From assembly GCF_014652935.1 (NCBI RefSeq), contig NZ_BMZT01000003.1, positions 1 to 64,000 on the forward strand: a DNA stretch of 64,000 nucleotides. The letters are read 5' to 3'. The notes below the pieces were generated by a model. The model did not search any database and was not told where the DNA came from. It saw only the letters and a program-made list of their open reading frames with translations. This document shows, in pieces, positions 26,445-34,115 of the stretch. Origin of the DNA: Luteimonas padinae (GTDB lineage: Bacteria; Pseudomonadota; Gammaproteobacteria; Xanthomonadales; Xanthomonadaceae). The position numbers were made by a program, and so were the translations under genes. Numbering within the stretch: the first letter of the stretch is position 1; each line of letters opens with the position of its first letter.

Positions 26445-27802
26445 GCCGCATCAAGGATGCCGTCCTCAGGTATGCGCCGTACTGGATTCAGGATGCAGCT
26501 ATCGGCTGGTACAACTCTCGACTCTATCGCCAGCGGCATGCAGGCCGGTACGGTGAGATGCGAGCGTACTTTTCGGAATGGGAGCTTTCTGCGGCGGCTG
26601 AACTGGCCGCCGAGTCCAGTAAGCGGCTGGAAGAGTTCCTGGCTTATGTACGGGAACGCTCGCCTTGGTATTCGAAGATTTCAGCGGGTGGGCTGTCTGA
26701 GTTTCCGCTTCTTGAGAAGGTCAGCTTGCTCCAGGAACTCCCTCGAATCTCAACAATCACGGAGCAGGAAGGCGTGGTCAGCCTGACCGGAGGCACGACT
26801 GGCGCTTCAATGAAGGTGATCTACACGCATGAAGACATGCAGGAGCGGTTCGCGCTGCTTGATCATTTCCGGGAGTCGCACGGGTACCGTTTAGGTGAGA
26901 AGGTGGCGTGGTTCAGTGGAAAATCACTTGCCACGCAGCGCGATGTTGATAGGGGGCGATGCTATCGTGACGATCGACGCAACAGTATTCGGTTCTTTTC
27001 GACGTTTCTGATCAATCGGCGCAACTTCGATAGCTACTGGGATGCGCTTCAAGCGTTCCGACCTCGCTTCATCGTGGGCTTCCCGTCCAGCGTTCTCGAC
27101 ATCGCAATGGTTGCGCGCGAGCGTGGCCTCGTGGCCGACTGGAAGGTTGAAGCCATGTTTCCAACTGCGGAGACTGTTCTGCCCGTCCATCGCGAGGTCA
27201 TCGGCGAGGTGTTCGGCTGTCGGCTGGTCGATCAGTATGCTTCGTCGGAAGGGGCGCCCTTCATCCTGGAGTGCGCGAAAGGCCGCCTGCATATTCATCC
27301 ATTGACGGGTGTTTTTGAGGTGCTGGACGGTAACGGCGACGCCGCACGCGAGGGCGAGATGGTGGTGACTTCGTTTACCACGCACGGTACGCCGCTTGTG
27401 CGTTACCGGGTTGGCGACCGGTTGCGGCTTGCTGCGCATGATGACACTTGTGGTTGTGGTTGGAATTTCCCTCTCGTGGATTGGATTGACGGTCGGACAA
27501 GCGACTTCGTCTACTCGCACGAAACGGGGCGCATCAATCTTGGCAACCTGAGCAACTGCACAAAGGATGTGGATGGGATCCTCAGTTTTCAGGTCGTGCA
27601 GGATGTCGAGGATGAGATCACAGTCCGGGTGGTAGGAGACAGGCGGTTTGATACGAACCAAGCGGACCGGTTCCTGGCGGCGCTACGACAGCGGACCGGG
27701 CAGGGGATGCGCATTCGATTCGAACAGGTCGATGAAATCCCACGCGAGGCAAGCGGCAAGTTTCGCTTTGTGAAGAACAGCATCGCGTCGCGGGTGGGCT
27801 GA
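26441..27802 (+). CDS. CapK/PaaK-like adenylate-forming enzyme of the polysaccharide locus
   Basis: A 453-residue member of the phenylacetate-CoA ligase family that recurs in capsule clusters as CapK. The ATP loop SLTGGTTGASMK (about residue 110), YASSEG (about 265) and VRYRVGDRLRL (about 325) are present, with a C-terminal REASGKFRFV. CGCGW near residue 345 is a small Cys cluster found in this family. It may activate an acyl or amino-acid group that decorates the polymer; the substrate is not known. Start and stop both overlap the neighbours by 4 bases or fewer. Confidence 0.82.
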   Translation: MSRIKDAVLRYAPYWIQDAAIGWYNSRLYRQRHAGRYGEMRAYFSEWELSAAAELAAESSKRLEEFLAYVRERSPWYSKISAGGLSEFPLLEKVSLLQELPRISTITEQEGVVSLTGGTTGASMKVIYTHEDMQERFALLDHFRESHGYRLGEKVAWFSGKSLATQRDVDRGRCYRDDRRNSIRFFSTFLINRRNFDSYWDALQAFRPRFIVGFPSSVLDIAMVARERGLVADWKVEAMFPTAETVLPVHREVIGEVFGCRLVDQYASSEGAPFILECAKGRLHIHPLTGVFEVLDGNGDAAREGEMVVTSFTTHGTPLVRYRVGDRLRLAAHDDTCGCGWNFPLVDWIDGRTSDFVYSHETGRINLGNLSNCTKDVDGILSFQVVQDVEDEITVRVVGDRRFDTNQADRFLAALRQRTGQGMRIRFEQVDEIPREASGKFRFVKNSIASRVG

Positions 27803-28971
27803 TGCAACAGGACTCCATCGGGATCAATCGGGCCTTGGTTGTCGCGAGCTATCCGGATTCCATCCTCAAGTTCCGAGGTCCTCTGTTGGAGGCGATGGTG
27901 GCGTCCGGCTGGGAAGTGCACATTGCGGCTCCGGCCGTCGATACCGTAACTGGGCTGCGCGAAGCACTCAGGTCGATAGGCGTTGCCTTACATGACATTC
28001 CACTGAGCCGCACTGGGACAAATCCAGTTGTGGACATCGGGCTTGTTCTGGCGCTCCGCGCGCTGATGCGTGAGTTGCGGCCCACTGTGGTGCTGCCCTA
28101 CACGATCAAGCCAGTGATTTACGGCACCATCGCGGCGTGGATGGCCAGCGTGCCCAAGCGCTTTGCGTTGGTGACAGGACTTGGTTTCGCGTTCACAGGA
28201 GATCGACAGGGCATCGTCAAGAGGGTGGTCAGCGGCCTGTACCGATTCGCACTAGGCCGCACCCACAAGATGTTCTTTCAGAATCCCGACGACGAGCGAC
28301 TGTTTCGGGAGCTGGGGATCGCACCGGTGGGGATCCCCTCGGTGGTCGTCAACGGCTCTGGCGTGGACGTGGCGGCGTTTCGGGTCGCCCCGCTGCCGGG
28401 CAGTCCCATCGTCTTCCTGTTGATCGGCCGCCTACTGGGCGATAAGGGTGTGCGCGAGTTCGCCAAGGCGGCGCGGCAGGTCAAGGCCTTGCACCCCGAG
28501 GTTCGATTCCACGCCGTGGGCTGGATCGACAGCAACCCCGACGCCATCGCCCAGTCCGAACTGGATGCATGGGTCGCTGATGGCACCCTCGAGTTCCTAG
28601 GCAAGCTGGACGACGTACGCCCGGCCATCGCAGCCAGTACGGTCTACGTACTGCCGTCCTACCGCGAAGGCACCCCGCGCACGGTCCTGGAAGCCATGGC
28701 CATGGGCCGCCCCATCATCACCACCGATGCCCCGGGTTGTCGCGAGACGGTCATCGACGGCGACAATGGTTTCCTGGTCCCGGTGCAGTCGGTGGATGCG
28801 CTGGTGGAAGCCATGCTGAAGTTCATCGAGGATCCCGCGCTCGCCCAGCGCATGGGGCGGCGGTCAAGGCAGATTGCAGAGGACAAGTACGACGTGCACA
28901 AGGTCAACGCGGTGATGTTGCGGGAGATGGGCATCACCAGAGCCGCGACGGAAGGGGAGGCGCAGGCGTGA
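27802..28971 (+). CDS. GT4 glycosyltransferase (PglA/WbpT-like)
   Basis: A 389-residue GT-B enzyme. The N-terminal half has FRGPLLEAMVASGWEV and FALVTGLGFAFTG, a pattern shared with PglA-like transferases that add HexNAc to a bacillosamine-type lipid. The C-terminal half has IGRLLGDKGVREF, VLPSYREGTPRTVLEAMAMG (the E-x7-E donor site) and GNGF-like NGFLVP. In context it probably adds the second sugar. Donor specificity is inferred only from similarity to PglA. Confidence 0.87.
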   Translation: MQQDSIGINRALVVASYPDSILKFRGPLLEAMVASGWEVHIAAPAVDTVTGLREALRSIGVALHDIPLSRTGTNPVVDIGLVLALRALMRELRPTVVLPYTIKPVIYGTIAAWMASVPKRFALVTGLGFAFTGDRQGIVKRVVSGLYRFALGRTHKMFFQNPDDERLFRELGIAPVGIPSVVVNGSGVDVAAFRVAPLPGSPIVFLLIGRLLGDKGVREFAKAARQVKALHPEVRFHAVGWIDSNPDAIAQSELDAWVADGTLEFLGKLDDVRPAIAASTVYVLPSYREGTPRTVLEAMAMGRPIITTDAPGCRETVIDGDNGFLVPVQSVDALVEAMLKFIEDPALAQRMGRRSRQIAEDKYDVHKVNAVMLREMGITRAATEGEAQA

Positions 28972-30149
28972 CGCAGCAGGCAACACAGTTCCAGGCCGTG
29001 GTGGATCTGGTGCGCTCGACGCACGGCGATGGTTTCATCCCCCTTCACCGCCCCGTCTTCGAAGGCAACGAACGCCAGTACCTGATCGACTGCATCGACT
29101 CCAACTTCGTCTCCTCCGTGGGCGCGAAGGTCATCGAGTTCGAGCAGCACATCGCAGCTTTCACCGGCGCGAAGTACGCCATCGCCACCGTCAACGGCAC
29201 CGCCGCCCTCCACGTCGCCCTGCAGCTGGCCGGCGTCCAGCGCGACGACGAGGTCATCACCCAGGCGCTGACCTTCATCGCCACCTGCAACGCGCTCAGC
29301 TACGTCGGCGCCCATCCCGTGTTCGTGGATGTGGATCTCGACACGCTGGGTCTTGGCCCGAAAGCGCTGCGCCGCTGGCTGTCCGAGCACGCCGAGCTGC
29401 GCGACGGCCAGGCCCGGAACCGCAGCACCGGCCGACGCATTTCCGCATGCGTGCCCATGCATACCTTTGGTATTCCGCTGCGCATCGAGGAGATCGTGGC
29501 GATCTGCGACGAGTACGGCATTGCCGTGGTCGAGGACGCCGCCGAATCCCTGGGCAGCTGGGTTGGCGAACGCCACACCGGCACCTTCGGCCGCCTGGCC
29601 ACGCTCAGCTTCAACGGCAACAAGGTGATCACCACCGGCGGCGGCGGCATGATCATCACCAACGATGAGGCGCTGGCCAAACGTGCCAAGCACCTGACCA
29701 CTACCGCCAAGATCCCGCACCCCTACGAGTTCGTGCACGACGAGGTGGGCTACAACTACCGGCTGCCCAACCTCAACGCCGCGCTGGGCTGCGCGCAGAT
29801 GGAGCTGCTGCCTAGGATGCTGGAGATCAAGGCCGAGGTGGCCGCGCGCTATCGCAAGTTCTTCGCGGGCACGGATGTCCGCTTCGTGGAGCCGCTGCCC
29901 GGCACCACGGCCAACTGGTGGCTCAACGCCATCGTGCTGGACTCCGAGGCCGACCGCGACGCGCTGCTGGAATACACCAACAGCCGCGACGTGATGACCC
30001 GCCCGATCTGGCGCCTGATGTCGCGGCTGCCGATGTTCCAGCACTGCCAGCATGACGGGCTGGAGAACTCCCGCTGGCTGGAGGCGCGGGTGGTGAACCT
30101 GCCGTCCAGCGTGCCGGAGAGCGAGTTCGGGCGCTTGCGGGCTGGCTGA
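28968..30149 (+). CDS. LegC-family PLP aminotransferase (UDP-4-keto-6-deoxy-HexNAc)
   Basis: A 393-residue DegT-family enzyme expected to make UDP-4-amino-4,6-dideoxy-GlcNAc from the product of the dehydratase encoded at 31110. It has IPLHRPVFEGNERQYL and FVSSVGAKVIEFE at the N-terminus, TVNGTAALHVALQL and VVEDAAESLGSW. The PLP lysine is in SFNGNKVITTGGGGM. It begins with a GTG overlapping the previous stop. It is separated from its dehydratase partner only by the Xre-RES toxin-antitoxin module. Confidence 0.87.
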   Translation: MTQQATQFQAVVDLVRSTHGDGFIPLHRPVFEGNERQYLIDCIDSNFVSSVGAKVIEFEQHIAAFTGAKYAIATVNGTAALHVALQLAGVQRDDEVITQALTFIATCNALSYVGAHPVFVDVDLDTLGLGPKALRRWLSEHAELRDGQARNRSTGRRISACVPMHTFGIPLRIEEIVAICDEYGIAVVEDAAESLGSWVGERHTGTFGRLATLSFNGNKVITTGGGGMIITNDEALAKRAKHLTTTAKIPHPYEFVHDEVGYNYRLPNLNAALGCAQMELLPRMLEIKAEVAARYRKFFAGTDVRFVEPLPGTTANWWLNAIVLDSEADRDALLEYTNSRDVMTRPIWRLMSRLPMFQHCQHDGLENSRWLEARVVNLPSSVPESEFGRLRAG

Positions 30150-30157
30150 GATGGCAT

Positions 30158-30186
30158 TTGCGGGGGATGCAGTAAAAGTGCATAAT
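30158..30186 (+). promoter_or_regulatory. Candidate promoter of the Xre-RES module
   Basis: TTGCGG at 30158-30163, a 17-base spacer and CATAAT at 30181-30186, about 35 bases before the antitoxin ATG. It starts just past the upstream gene stop. The reading is moderate because both boxes deviate from consensus. The region also has a GCAG...CTGC symmetry that could be an operator. Confidence 0.4.
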
Positions 30187-30221
30187 TGCTGCGTTGAGAA
30201 TGCGTGGTGCCGGAGGTGGCG

Positions 30222-30593
30222 ATGAACGCAGTGCTTGAAACACCTTTGACCGAGCGCTTCCGCGAACCCGATACGCCGTTCCTGTCCCCTGGCAAGGTCG
30301 GGGAGTTGTTCGGCCTGCGCGTCCAGGAACTGGCCGAGCGGGCGCATGTGCATCGCAATACGCCCACGGCCCGGCCGCACGCAGCCCAGCTGCAGAAGTA
30401 CCTGCAGGACATGATCCGCGTGCTGGCTGTCGCCACGGCCATGACCGGCGACGAAGGACGGGCGGTCTTTCTTCTTCGCAATGAGCCGCTAAAGGCGTTC
30501 GGATACAAGACTGCCGAGACGCTCGTGCAGGAAGGGCGCACGGATGCGGTGGTCGCCTATCTGGAGTCCCTCGCCGGCGGCAGCGCGGGATGA
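30222..30593 (+). CDS. Xre/MbcA/ParS-type antitoxin (DUF2384)
   Basis: A 123-residue protein with an N-terminal helical DNA-binding-like region (LSPGKVGELFGLRVQELAERAHVHRNT). The C-terminal toxin-binding domain is of the DUF2384 type (AVFLLRNEPLKAFGYKTAETLVQEGRTDAVVAYLESL, split here only for description). The ATG at 30222 has an ideal GGAGG 5 bases upstream, which decides it over the GTG at 30204. Its stop overlaps the RES gene start by 4 bases. Confidence 0.85.
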   Translation: MNAVLETPLTERFREPDTPFLSPGKVGELFGLRVQELAERAHVHRNTPTARPHAAQLQKYLQDMIRVLAVATAMTGDEGRAVFLLRNEPLKAFGYKTAETLVQEGRTDAVVAYLESLAGGSAG

Positions 30594-31113
30594 TCAAGCT
30601 GGTACTGGACAGGGGGCTGCATCCCGCCTGGTACCGGGTCATCGTGCCTGCGTTTGCGAACACGCCGCTCTCCGGAATGGGCGCAGCGCGGCAGGGAGGC
30701 CGTTTCAACCGGCCTGGACAGGAGGCGCTGTATCTCTCGCTGGACGAGCCGACGGCGCTCGATGAGTACCGGCAGGACAACCCATGGTTGCCCCCGGGCA
30801 CCATCTGCACCTTCTTGCGGATGGCTTGCGGGTCGCCGACTTCAGCGCAGGTTTCGACCCGGCGCAGTGGGCTGCGGTGTGGGCCGACTTCGATGTGGAT
30901 TGGCGAGCCGAGTGGTTCGGGCGCTCGGTGGAGCCGCCCACCTGGTACATGGCGGACGACGTGGTGGCCGCGGGCCTGGACGGAATCATGTTTCCGTCGC
31001 AGGCAAGGGCGGGGGGAATCAATCTGGTCGTGTATGGCAGCTCACTGAGGCCCGCGGCCGAGCTGGACGTGTACGACCCCGACGGAAGACTTGAACAGAA
31101 ACGGACGCCATGA
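30590..31113 (+). pseudogene. RES-domain toxin broken by a frameshift
   Basis: RES toxins (ParT/MbcT) consume or transfer ADP-ribose from NAD. From the ATG at 30590 the frame gives WYRV, GGRFNRPGQEALYLS and TALDEYRQDNPWLPPGTICTF. It then reads nonsense from about 30815 to a stop at 31048. The missing half continues in another frame (ADGLRVADFSAGFDPAQW ... AGGINLVVYGSSL) up to 31113. Restoring one base near the CTTCTT at 30811-30816 would rejoin a complete protein of about 174 residues. The cause is either a recent inactivating deletion, a sequencing error or unproven slippage. The rejoined frame ends in an ATGA overlap with the dehydratase gene. Confidence 0.8.
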
Positions 31114-32297
31114 ACATCCTTGACCTGATCGGCCGCACCGCGCCGCTCTTCGACACCGACATCCAGCGCCACGAGGCCGAGCTCTCCGGTCTGGTGCAAT
31201 CCAGCCGCTTCCTGGTGATCGGCGGTGCCGGCTCCATCGGCCAGGCGGTCACGCGCGAGATCTTCAAGCGCAAGCCGCAGGCGCTGCACGTGGTCGACAT
31301 CAGCGAAAACAACATGGTCGAGCTGGTGCGCGACATCCGCAGCACGCTGGGCTACATCGACGGCGACTTCCGCACTTTCGCCATCGACTGCGGCAGCCGC
31401 GAGTTTGCCGCGCTGATGGCGGCCGGGCAGGGCTACGACTACGTGCTCAACCTCTCCGCGCTCAAGCACGTGCGCAGCGAGAAGGACCCGTTCACCCTGA
31501 TGCGGCTGATCGAGGTGAACGTGCTCAACACCATCAGCACCATCGCCCAGGCGCAGGCGGGCGGGGCGCGCAAGTACTTCTGCGTGTCCACCGACAAGGC
31601 GGCCAACCCGGTCAACATGATGGGTGCCAGCAAGCGGATCATGGAGATGTTCCTGATGCGCGCGAGCCTGGAACTGCCGATCTCGACGGCGCGCTTCGCC
31701 AACGTCGCCTTCTCCGACGGCTCGCTGCTGCACGGGTTCAACCAGCGCTTCGCCAAGCGCCAGCCGATCTCGGCGCCCAACGACGTGAGGCGCTACTTCG
31801 TGACGCCGCAGGAATCCGGGGAACTCTGCCTGAGTTCGTGCCTGCTGGGCGGCAACCGGGACATCTTCTTCCCGAAGCTGAGCGAGGAGCTGGACCTGAC
31901 CCGGTTCTCCGACATCGCGGTGCGCTTCCTGGAGTCGCTCGGGTTCGAGCCCCACGAGTGCGCCAGCGAGGACGAGGCTCGCGACCGCGCGGCCGAGCTG
32001 ATCGCGGCCAAGAAGTGGCCGGTCTACTTCTTCGCCAGCGACACCACGGGCGAGAAGGACTTCGAGGAGTTCTTCACCGATGCCGAGACGCTGGACATGG
32101 AGCGCTTCGAGAACATCGGCGTGATCCTCAACCAGCCGGCGTTCGACGAAGGGCGCCTGGAGCATTTCCTTTCCACGATCGGCGCCATCCGCGCAGGCAC
32201 GACCTGGGACAAGCCCGAGATCGTGGAGCTCTTCAACCACATGATTCCCGACTTCGCCCACAAGGAAACGGGCAAGTACCTCGACAACAGGATGTGA
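31110..32297 (+). CDS. UDP-GlcNAc 4,6-dehydratase (LegB/short PglF-like)
   Basis: A 395-residue soluble short-chain dehydrogenase-type protein starting NILDLIGRTAPLF. It has the NAD loop GGAGSIGQAV (about residue 39), NLSALKHVRSEKDP and the catalytic-region VSTDKAANPVNMMGASKRIME. The Met in the first position of the MMGASK motif marks the dehydratase group where PglF/CapD relatives have variations. It should make the 4-keto-6-deoxy sugar used by the LegC-type aminotransferase. Its ATG overlaps the RES stop. Confidence 0.87.
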   Translation: MNILDLIGRTAPLFDTDIQRHEAELSGLVQSSRFLVIGGAGSIGQAVTREIFKRKPQALHVVDISENNMVELVRDIRSTLGYIDGDFRTFAIDCGSREFAALMAAGQGYDYVLNLSALKHVRSEKDPFTLMRLIEVNVLNTISTIAQAQAGGARKYFCVSTDKAANPVNMMGASKRIMEMFLMRASLELPISTARFANVAFSDGSLLHGFNQRFAKRQPISAPNDVRRYFVTPQESGELCLSSCLLGGNRDIFFPKLSEELDLTRFSDIAVRFLESLGFEPHECASEDEARDRAAELIAAKKWPVYFFASDTTGEKDFEEFFTDAETLDMERFENIGVILNQPAFDEGRLEHFLSTIGAIRAGTTWDKPEIVELFNHMIPDFAHKETGKYLDNRM

Positions 32298-32298
32298 C

Positions 32299-33021
32299 AT
32301 GCAGCGTTTGCTAGATATCGTTTTCTCTGGGCTGGCGCTGCTGGTCCTGTCGCCGCTCCTGGTGCCCATCGCCATCATCCTGCGCCTGACCGGCGAGGGC
32401 GAGGTGTTCTACGTTCAGCAGCGCATCGGCCAGGGCGGCGGCACGTTCGGCCTGTACAAGTTCGCCACCATGCTGAAGAACAGCCCGAGCCTTGGCACGG
32501 GCACGGTGACGGTGAAGAACGACCCGCGCGTGCTGCCGATCGGCCGCTTCCTGCGCAAAACCAAGATCAACGAGCTGCCGCAACTGCTCAACATCTTCAA
32601 GGGCGAAATGAGCATCGTGGGCCCGCGCCCGCAGACGCAGCGCTGTTTCGACGCCTTCCCGGCCCGGTCGCAGGCCGAGATCATCAAGGTGCGTCCGGGC
32701 CTGTCCGGCGTCGGCTCGATCGTCTTCCGCGACGAGGAAGAGCTGATGCATGCCAGCGCGGAGCCGGAGCGCTTCTACGACGAGGTGATCATGCCGTACA
32801 AGGGCGCGCTGGAAGAGTGGTACGTCGCCAACCAGGGCCTGGGCACGTACCTGAAGTGCATCGTGCTGACGGCGTGGGTGGTGCTGGTGCCCGGCTCGAC
32901 CGTGTTCTGGCGCGTGTTCCGCGGCCTCCCCATGCCGCCGCCGGAGCTCGTGGCGGCGGGTGGTGCGGTCGGCGCACCGGCCACGGCGCCGCTGCCGGCC
33001 ACCGCCGCCGCCACCGAATGA
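32299..33021 (+). CDS. PglC-like initiating phosphoglycosyl transferase
   Basis: Monotopic enzyme that starts the repeat unit by moving a sugar phosphate onto undecaprenyl phosphate. The 240 residues begin with the re-entrant hydrophobic helix LLDIVFSGLALLVLSPLL and lack the four-helix extension of WbaP. It shows VFYVQQRIGQGG, LRKTKINELPQLLNIFKGEMSIVGPRP (split by family convention into the DE-containing core, about residues 95-115) and RPGLSG. The C-terminus has an Ala/Pro tail. The upstream amino-sugar genes make a bacillosamine-type donor likely. Confidence 0.9.
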   Translation: MQRLLDIVFSGLALLVLSPLLVPIAIILRLTGEGEVFYVQQRIGQGGGTFGLYKFATMLKNSPSLGTGTVTVKNDPRVLPIGRFLRKTKINELPQLLNIFKGEMSIVGPRPQTQRCFDAFPARSQAEIIKVRPGLSGVGSIVFRDEEELMHASAEPERFYDEVIMPYKGALEEWYVANQGLGTYLKCIVLTAWVVLVPGSTVFWRVFRGLPMPPPELVAAGGAVGAPATAPLPATAAATE

Positions 33022-33596
33022 CGCCGCGCGAACGCTACCGTGAGGTGGCGCGGCTGCACGTGCGCTGCCTCGACCAGGGCTTCCTGGCCACGCTGGGTGA
33101 AGGGTTCCTGGTGCAGATGTACGAGGCGATCGACCAGGCCGAGGGCACCTTCCTGCTCACCGAGGAACGTGACGGCCGCGTGGCCGGATTCATCACCGGC
33201 GGTGCCGGCATGGGGCCGATCTACCGGCGCATGTTGCGCAGGCCGGTGCGGCTGGGCCTGGCCCTGCTGCCGGCGCTGCTGCGGCCGGCCAAGGTGCGCA
33301 GGATTCTCGAGATCGTGCGCTACTCCGGCGACGGCGGGCTGCCGGATGGCGTGCCGGAGGCGGAGCTTTTGAGCCTGGCCGTATCGCCGGAGTGGCGGGG
33401 CAAGGCCGTGGCGGACGTGTTGTACGGCAGGCTGGCGGAGGAATTCCGTCGGCACGGCGAGCCCGCCTTCCGCATCATCGTGGGCGCCGCCCTGGCGCCG
33501 GCGCACCGCTTCTACCAGCGCATGGGCGCCGAGCCCGCGGGCGACGTGCAGGTGCACGAGGGCGAATCGTCCACCGTGTACGTCCACCGGCTCTGA
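33018..33596 (+). CDS. GNAT-family N-acetyltransferase
   Basis: A 192-residue GNAT protein with the acetyl-CoA loop ELLSLAVSPEWRGKAVADVLY (Arg/Gly signature, about residues 115-135, split as LAVSPEWRGK). A C-terminal FYQRMGAEPAG is also present. Its ATG overlaps the sugar-transferase stop. By position it should acetylate the 4-amino sugar made by the LegB/LegC pair, the job PglD does elsewhere with a different fold. That role is an inference. Confidence 0.85.
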   Translation: MTPRERYREVARLHVRCLDQGFLATLGEGFLVQMYEAIDQAEGTFLLTEERDGRVAGFITGGAGMGPIYRRMLRRPVRLGLALLPALLRPAKVRRILEIVRYSGDGGLPDGVPEAELLSLAVSPEWRGKAVADVLYGRLAEEFRRHGEPAFRIIVGAALAPAHRFYQRMGAEPAGDVQVHEGESSTVYVHRL

Positions 33597-33611
33597 CCGC
33601 GACGCCCGCCC

Positions 33612-34109
33612 ATGGACGCTTCAGAACTGATCCTGGCTGCGCTGGTCCTTCTGGTAGGCGGCGTGCTGGCGTGGCGCAGCGGACCGCTGGCGCGGGTGGT
33701 GCTGTTCCTGTCCGCAGTGGTGACCTCGGCGATGCTGTTCCTGCCGGGCTCGCAGCTGACGGCCATCATCGGCAAGGACGCGGTGCGGACCTTGAACCGC
33801 ATGGTGGCCGACACCCCGTGGACGCTCTCGGACTGGCTGCACTTCGCCATCTTCGTATGGTTGGGGCTGATGCTCTGGCTGGGCCGCGCGGACCTGCGCG
33901 GCTGGAAGGCGTGGGCGCTGGTGGTGGTGCTGGCGGTTGCCGCGGAAGTTGCCCAGGGGCTGACGCCGGAGCGTTCGCCGCGGGTGGATGATGTGTTGTT
34001 GAACCTTGCGGGTGGAATGGCGGGGCTTCTGATGGGCATCGCATGTGTTGCGATGGCGCATGGCGGCCGCGAGGTCGGGAGTCCCGTGCAGCGGCCGGGA
34101 AAACGCTGA
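33612..34109 (+). CDS. VanZ-like membrane protein
   Basis: A 165-residue protein with four membrane helices, the family acidic/His segment SDWLHFAIFVWLG and EVAQGLTPERSPRVDDVLLNLAGG (split: EVAQ, then DDVLLNLAGG). VanZ-like proteins often close polysaccharide clusters, with an unclear role. It ends 6 bases from the convergent SEC-C gene with no visible terminator. Confidence 0.85.
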   Translation: MDASELILAALVLLVGGVLAWRSGPLARVVLFLSAVVTSAMLFLPGSQLTAIIGKDAVRTLNRMVADTPWTLSDWLHFAIFVWLGLMLWLGRADLRGWKAWALVVVLAVAAEVAQGLTPERSPRVDDVLLNLAGGMAGLLMGIACVAMAHGGREVGSPVQRPGKR

Positions 34110-34115
34110 ACCGCG

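Noticed and set aside
30811..30817. Programmed -1 frameshift in the RES toxin gene
   Set aside because: CTTCTTG does not fit the X-XXY-YYZ slippery pattern and no strong downstream hairpin is evident. A deletion or sequencing error is simpler.
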